Shown here: positions 5,932 through 7,650 of the stretch, one piece after another | Numbering within the stretch: position 1 is the first letter of the stretch | Layout: each line of letters begins with the position of its first letter | NCBI GenBank assembly: GCA_023136155.1 | Contig: JAGLRT010000015.1 | Coordinates: 1 to 7,650 of the forward strand | Direction of reading: 5' to 3' | From: Methanosarcinales archaeon | GTDB taxonomy: Archaea; Halobacteriota; Methanosarcinia; Methanosarcinales; Methanocomedenaceae | DNA length: 7,650 nucleotides | Program-made: the position numbers and the translations under genes | Notes under the pieces: generated by a model | What the model saw: the letters and a program-made list of their open reading frames with translations, nothing else | What the model was told of the DNA's origin: nothing | The model's database searches: none

Positions 5932-7074
5932 ATGCCCTTTCATGTGATGCTTATACCTACTTTAGGCTGTCCTGCTAATTGTTCTTATTGCTGGAGTTCT
6001 GAGGAAGACTCTCCGGTAATGAGTGTTGAGACTATTGAAGAAGTGGTAAAATGGCTCAAAGATTTCCGGGATGAGCCGGTTACTTTTACTTTCCACGGAG
6101 GAGAGCCGCTCTTAGCGGGCGCGGATTTTTTCAGGAAAGCTTTACCATTAATTGCTGAGGGGTTAAGTGAACATAAAATTGCGTTTGCATTGCAGACTAA
6201 TCTCTGGAAAATGACACCGGAACTTGCCCGAATCCTGGCTGAGTATGATATTCCAATTGGTTCCAGTTTGGACGGTCCAAAGGAGCTTAATGATTCACAG
6301 CGGGGTGAAGGATACTATGATAAGACTAAACAGGGTTATGAAATTGCAACGGAAAATGGTCTTAAGGTGAGTTTTATCTGCACTTTTACCTCTAATTCTG
6401 TGAAGTACAGGGAGGATATTTTCAATTTTTTCCTTGAGAATGGTTTAACACTTAAGTTACATCCTGCACTGCCATCGTTACGCAGTCATGACCCGAATGA
6501 GCTGGCACTTGAACCTGAAGAGTATGGGGAATTGTTAGTTTACCTGCTGGATAAATATCTGGAAAACCTGGACGATATTGAAGTTATGAATATTAACGAC
6601 ATTTGCAGGTGTGTGTTCACGGGACGGGGCAATGTATGCACTTTTGTGGATTGTATGGGTGATACCTTTGCGGTAGGACCTGATGGGAGCATATATCCCT
6701 GCTATCGTTATGTAGGTATGCCAAAATATGTTATGGGTAATGTTTATGACCGTCCCAGCATGGAAGACCTTACCCGTTCTGATGCATGGAAGCTTATGCA
6801 GGAGTTCAAGGAACTTGTAGACAAGAAATGCGGGGATTGTAGTTACATTAATTTTTGTCGGGGAGGATGCCCCTACAATGCCACAGCACCGTATGATGGT
6901 GAAATTAGGGACGTAGACCCCCATTGTACTGCCTATAAAAGAATTTTTAAGGAAATTACTGACCGGCTGAATAATGAGATGTTTGGAGGTTCTGGTATGG
7001 AACTGTGTGGTTTTAATGCAGCACCTCCAGTGAGTGCCAAGGCAGGAATAATGGATATAATGCGTAAGCATTAA
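5932..7074 (+). CDS. radical SAM/SPASM putative peptide-modifying enzyme
   Basis: A 380-aa radical SAM enzyme. The S-adenosylmethionine cluster motif is C13-x3-C17-x2-C20 (GCPANCSYCW), with GGEP at 56-59. A C-terminal SPASM domain, for auxiliary iron-sulfur clusters, includes C236 and C241, C257 in GSIYPCYRY, C300/C303, C309 and C313 in CRGGCP, and C332. Extra cysteines are C225 and C227. This layout is shared with anaerobic sulfatase maturases and ribosomal-peptide modifiers; it most resembles, from memory, the TIGR04083 (Mhun_1560) family of putative peptide-modifying enzymes of methanogens. A tail of about 40 residues past the SPASM cysteines contains FGGSG, C359 and a Pro-Pro. No small substrate peptide or transporter is visible beside it; the nearby ferredoxin is a candidate electron donor. 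Start ATG has AGGAG seven nt upstream. Enzyme class is firm, substrate unknown. Confidence 0.93.
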   Translation: MPFHVMLIPTLGCPANCSYCWSSEEDSPVMSVETIEEVVKWLKDFRDEPVTFTFHGGEPLLAGADFFRKALPLIAEGLSEHKIAFALQTNLWKMTPELARILAEYDIPIGSSLDGPKELNDSQRGEGYYDKTKQGYEIATENGLKVSFICTFTSNSVKYREDIFNFFLENGLTLKLHPALPSLRSHDPNELALEPEEYGELLVYLLDKYLENLDDIEVMNINDICRCVFTGRGNVCTFVDCMGDTFAVGPDGSIYPCYRYVGMPKYVMGNVYDRPSMEDLTRSDAWKLMQEFKELVDKKCGDCSYINFCRGGCPYNATAPYDGEIRDVDPHCTAYKRIFKEITDRLNNEMFGGSGMELCGFNAAPPVSAKAGIMDIMRKH

Positions 7075-7125
7075 GTCAAAAGGTTGAGTGGTTTGGGTTA
7101 TTCTGTATGAAAAAGGTCGAATCTA

Positions 7126-7145
7126 ACCCCTTCATTTCAAGTGGA
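7126..7145 (-). promoter_or_regulatory. putative origin recognition box (ORB 2)
   Basis: The plus strand reads accccttcatttcaagtgga, differing from ORB 1 (1232-1251) only at one base (t at 7132, a at 1238). The complement TCCACTTGAAATGAAGGGGT is closer to the published ORB pattern, with GAAGGGG. It has the same orientation as ORB 1, and its TTCCAC side likewise faces an AT-rich inverted repeat. It is intergenic, 52 bp after the radical SAM gene. An exact long match like this, outside coding sequence, is unlikely to be chance; Orc1/Cdc6 binding is inferred. Confidence 0.65.
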
Positions 7146-7146
7146 G

Positions 7147-7182
7147 TAATATATTGATAATCGAATACTATTCAATATATTA
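7147..7182. repeat. AT-rich inverted repeat next to ORB 2
   Basis: Perfect 11-bp arms: taatatattga (7147-7157) and tcaatatatta (7172-7182), with a 14-nt loop. It begins one base after ORB 2. Like the palindrome beside ORB 1 it contains the word aatatatt. It may be an unwinding element or a protein-binding dyad. As an RNA hairpin it would be weak and has no T tract, so a terminator for the radical SAM gene is less likely. Confidence 0.55.
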
Positions 7183-7212
7183 TCATTATTATCATCACCA
7201 TCATCATCATTG
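7179..7212. repeat. TCA/TTA trinucleotide low-complexity tract
   Basis: A stretch built almost wholly of atc, att and acc triplets (attatcattattatcatca and onward, ending catcatcatcatt). No start codon with a ribosome binding site precedes it on either strand. Minus-strand translation from 7234 gives only a Met/Ile-rich 20-mer, so it is not coding. It probably arose by replication slippage. Confidence 0.6.
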
Positions 7213-7236
7213 ACATTATAATTGTTATTGCCATGA

Positions 7237-7461
7237 AAATTTGAAATGTGTGTGCCAGGCAATTTTTATAAACACAATACATTTGCTCGTATTGATGAAA
7301 ATGGTGGATTCTTTATCAGCAGGCTGAAAAATGGAGTAAATCCACAAATTATAAAAACTAACCGTGTATGCCGTTGACGTTCTATAGATATTGAAGGAAA
7401 TAGACTAAACGAGATTTGAGATAAACTCAAGAGGCAAGTTATTGATGTTGAATGAGGATTT
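7237..7461 (+). pseudogene. IS4-like transposase remnant
   Basis: One frame reads NTFARIDENGGFFISRLKNGVNPQII, then RSIDIEGNRLNEI, then DKLKRQVIDVE, which is the central part of an IS4-type DDE transposase (the RIDENGGFFISRLK stretch and the DKLKRQVIDVE region are typical). The frame is broken by TGA stops at 7375, 7417 and 7453 and begins after a TGA at 7234. Neither the N-terminal part nor the C-terminal catalytic region is present, and no terminal inverted repeats or target duplication are seen. It is about 75 codons of a protein normally of 300-450 residues. It marks an old insertion in this intergenic region. The family (IS4, possibly ISH8-like) is recognised from memory. Confidence 0.75.
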
Positions 7462-7510
7462 GTGCATTCGGTAAAAGGTAGCCATCCACCTGCATATTGT
7501 CCTTTTAGTC

Positions 7511-7650
7511 CTACCCCTTCACATTAATAGTCGAAGTCCCGACCCCTGTCCTTTTCACATCTAACCTCACAAGAATGCGCCGTGTAAGCTGGTCGATATG
7601 GCTATCACACCAATGGTCCTGACAGATAACCGCAGGCTTTCCAGTGCGTT
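7511..7650 (-). CDS. unrecognised gene, C-terminal 45 codons (partial)
   Basis: An open frame enters from the right edge on the minus strand and ends at TAG (complement of 7511-7513). The visible 45 residues include GKPAVICQDHWCDSHIDQLT and then TRRILVRLDVKRTGVGTSTINVKG. The mix of conserved-looking residues (HWC, DSHIDQ, RRILVRLD), and a clean end in an otherwise decayed region, suggest a real protein C-terminus. Other frames on this stretch are interrupted or start only at the edge. I do not recognise the family. The two ORB-like fragments here (accccttca at 7512 and gacccctg at 7541) lie inside this coding frame and are probably incidental. Confidence 0.5.
   Translation of the reverse strand, partial: RTGKPAVICQDHWCDSHIDQLTRRILVRLDVKRTGVGTSTINVKG

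Noticed and set aside
6535..7071. 178-codon frame antisense to the radical SAM gene
   Set aside because: A shadow of a well-supported gene, with odd His/Ile/Thr-rich composition and no ribosome binding site or known domain.
7160..7220. CRISPR array or tandem repeat array
   Set aside because: Only short triplet repetition; no regular repeats with unique spacers anywhere in the window.
7171..7234. minus-strand Met/Ile-rich short ORF over the triplet tract
   Set aside because: Low-complexity translation of a repeat with no ribosome binding site.
7511..7560. accccttca and gacccctg as further ORBs
   Set aside because: Only the C-string half matches, and both lie inside the reading frame of the partial minus-strand gene.

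Overview
The window is archaeal. It holds eukaryote-like information-processing genes (Orc1/Cdc6, aIF2 gamma, Spt4, Rpo7, S24e, S27ae), GGAGG-type ribosome binding sites with several TTG starts, oligo-T terminators and TATA-like promoters. Base composition is moderate. The Orc1/Cdc6 type and the SPASM radical SAM protein, which resembles a family I know mainly from methanogens, point to a methanogen-related euryarchaeon, most likely Methanosarcinales or an ANME-2 relative. That lineage is inferred from protein resemblance only.

Layout. (1) 105-1217 (+): an Orc1/Cdc6 replication initiator. Just after its stop is a 20-bp sequence that looks like an origin recognition box (ORB), followed at once by a perfect AT-rich inverted repeat. 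(2) 1320-5436 (-): a long gene cluster, read right to left: FxsA-like membrane protein, aIF2 gamma, PIN-domain nuclease, Rpo7 (RpoE'), Spt4 (RpoE''), GTP-dependent dephospho-CoA kinase, S24e, S27ae. It ends at an oligo-T terminator facing orc1. (3) 5521-7074 (+): an 8-Cys ferredoxin and, 210 bp further on, a radical SAM/SPASM enzyme that probably modifies a peptide. (4) 7075-7650: an intergenic and decayed region. It has a second ORB-like box (19 of 20 bases identical to the first, same orientation), an AT-rich inverted repeat, a TCA/TTA low-complexity tract, a transposase remnant with three in-frame TGA stops, and the C-terminal end of an unrecognised minus-strand gene.

How it fits together. 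The minus cluster couples translation initiation (aIF2 gamma), ribosomal small-subunit proteins, the Rpo4/7 stalk and elongation factor Spt4 with a coenzyme A biosynthesis enzyme; this is a recognisable euryarchaeal housekeeping neighbourhood. The plus-strand ferredoxin could supply electrons to the radical SAM enzyme, but no small Cys-rich substrate peptide is visible beside it. The most interesting structure is the pair of ORB plus AT-palindrome modules 5.9 kb apart, one directly beside the initiator gene. They are candidates for a replication origin, or for Orc1/Cdc6-bound sites, that ordinary gene annotation would miss.
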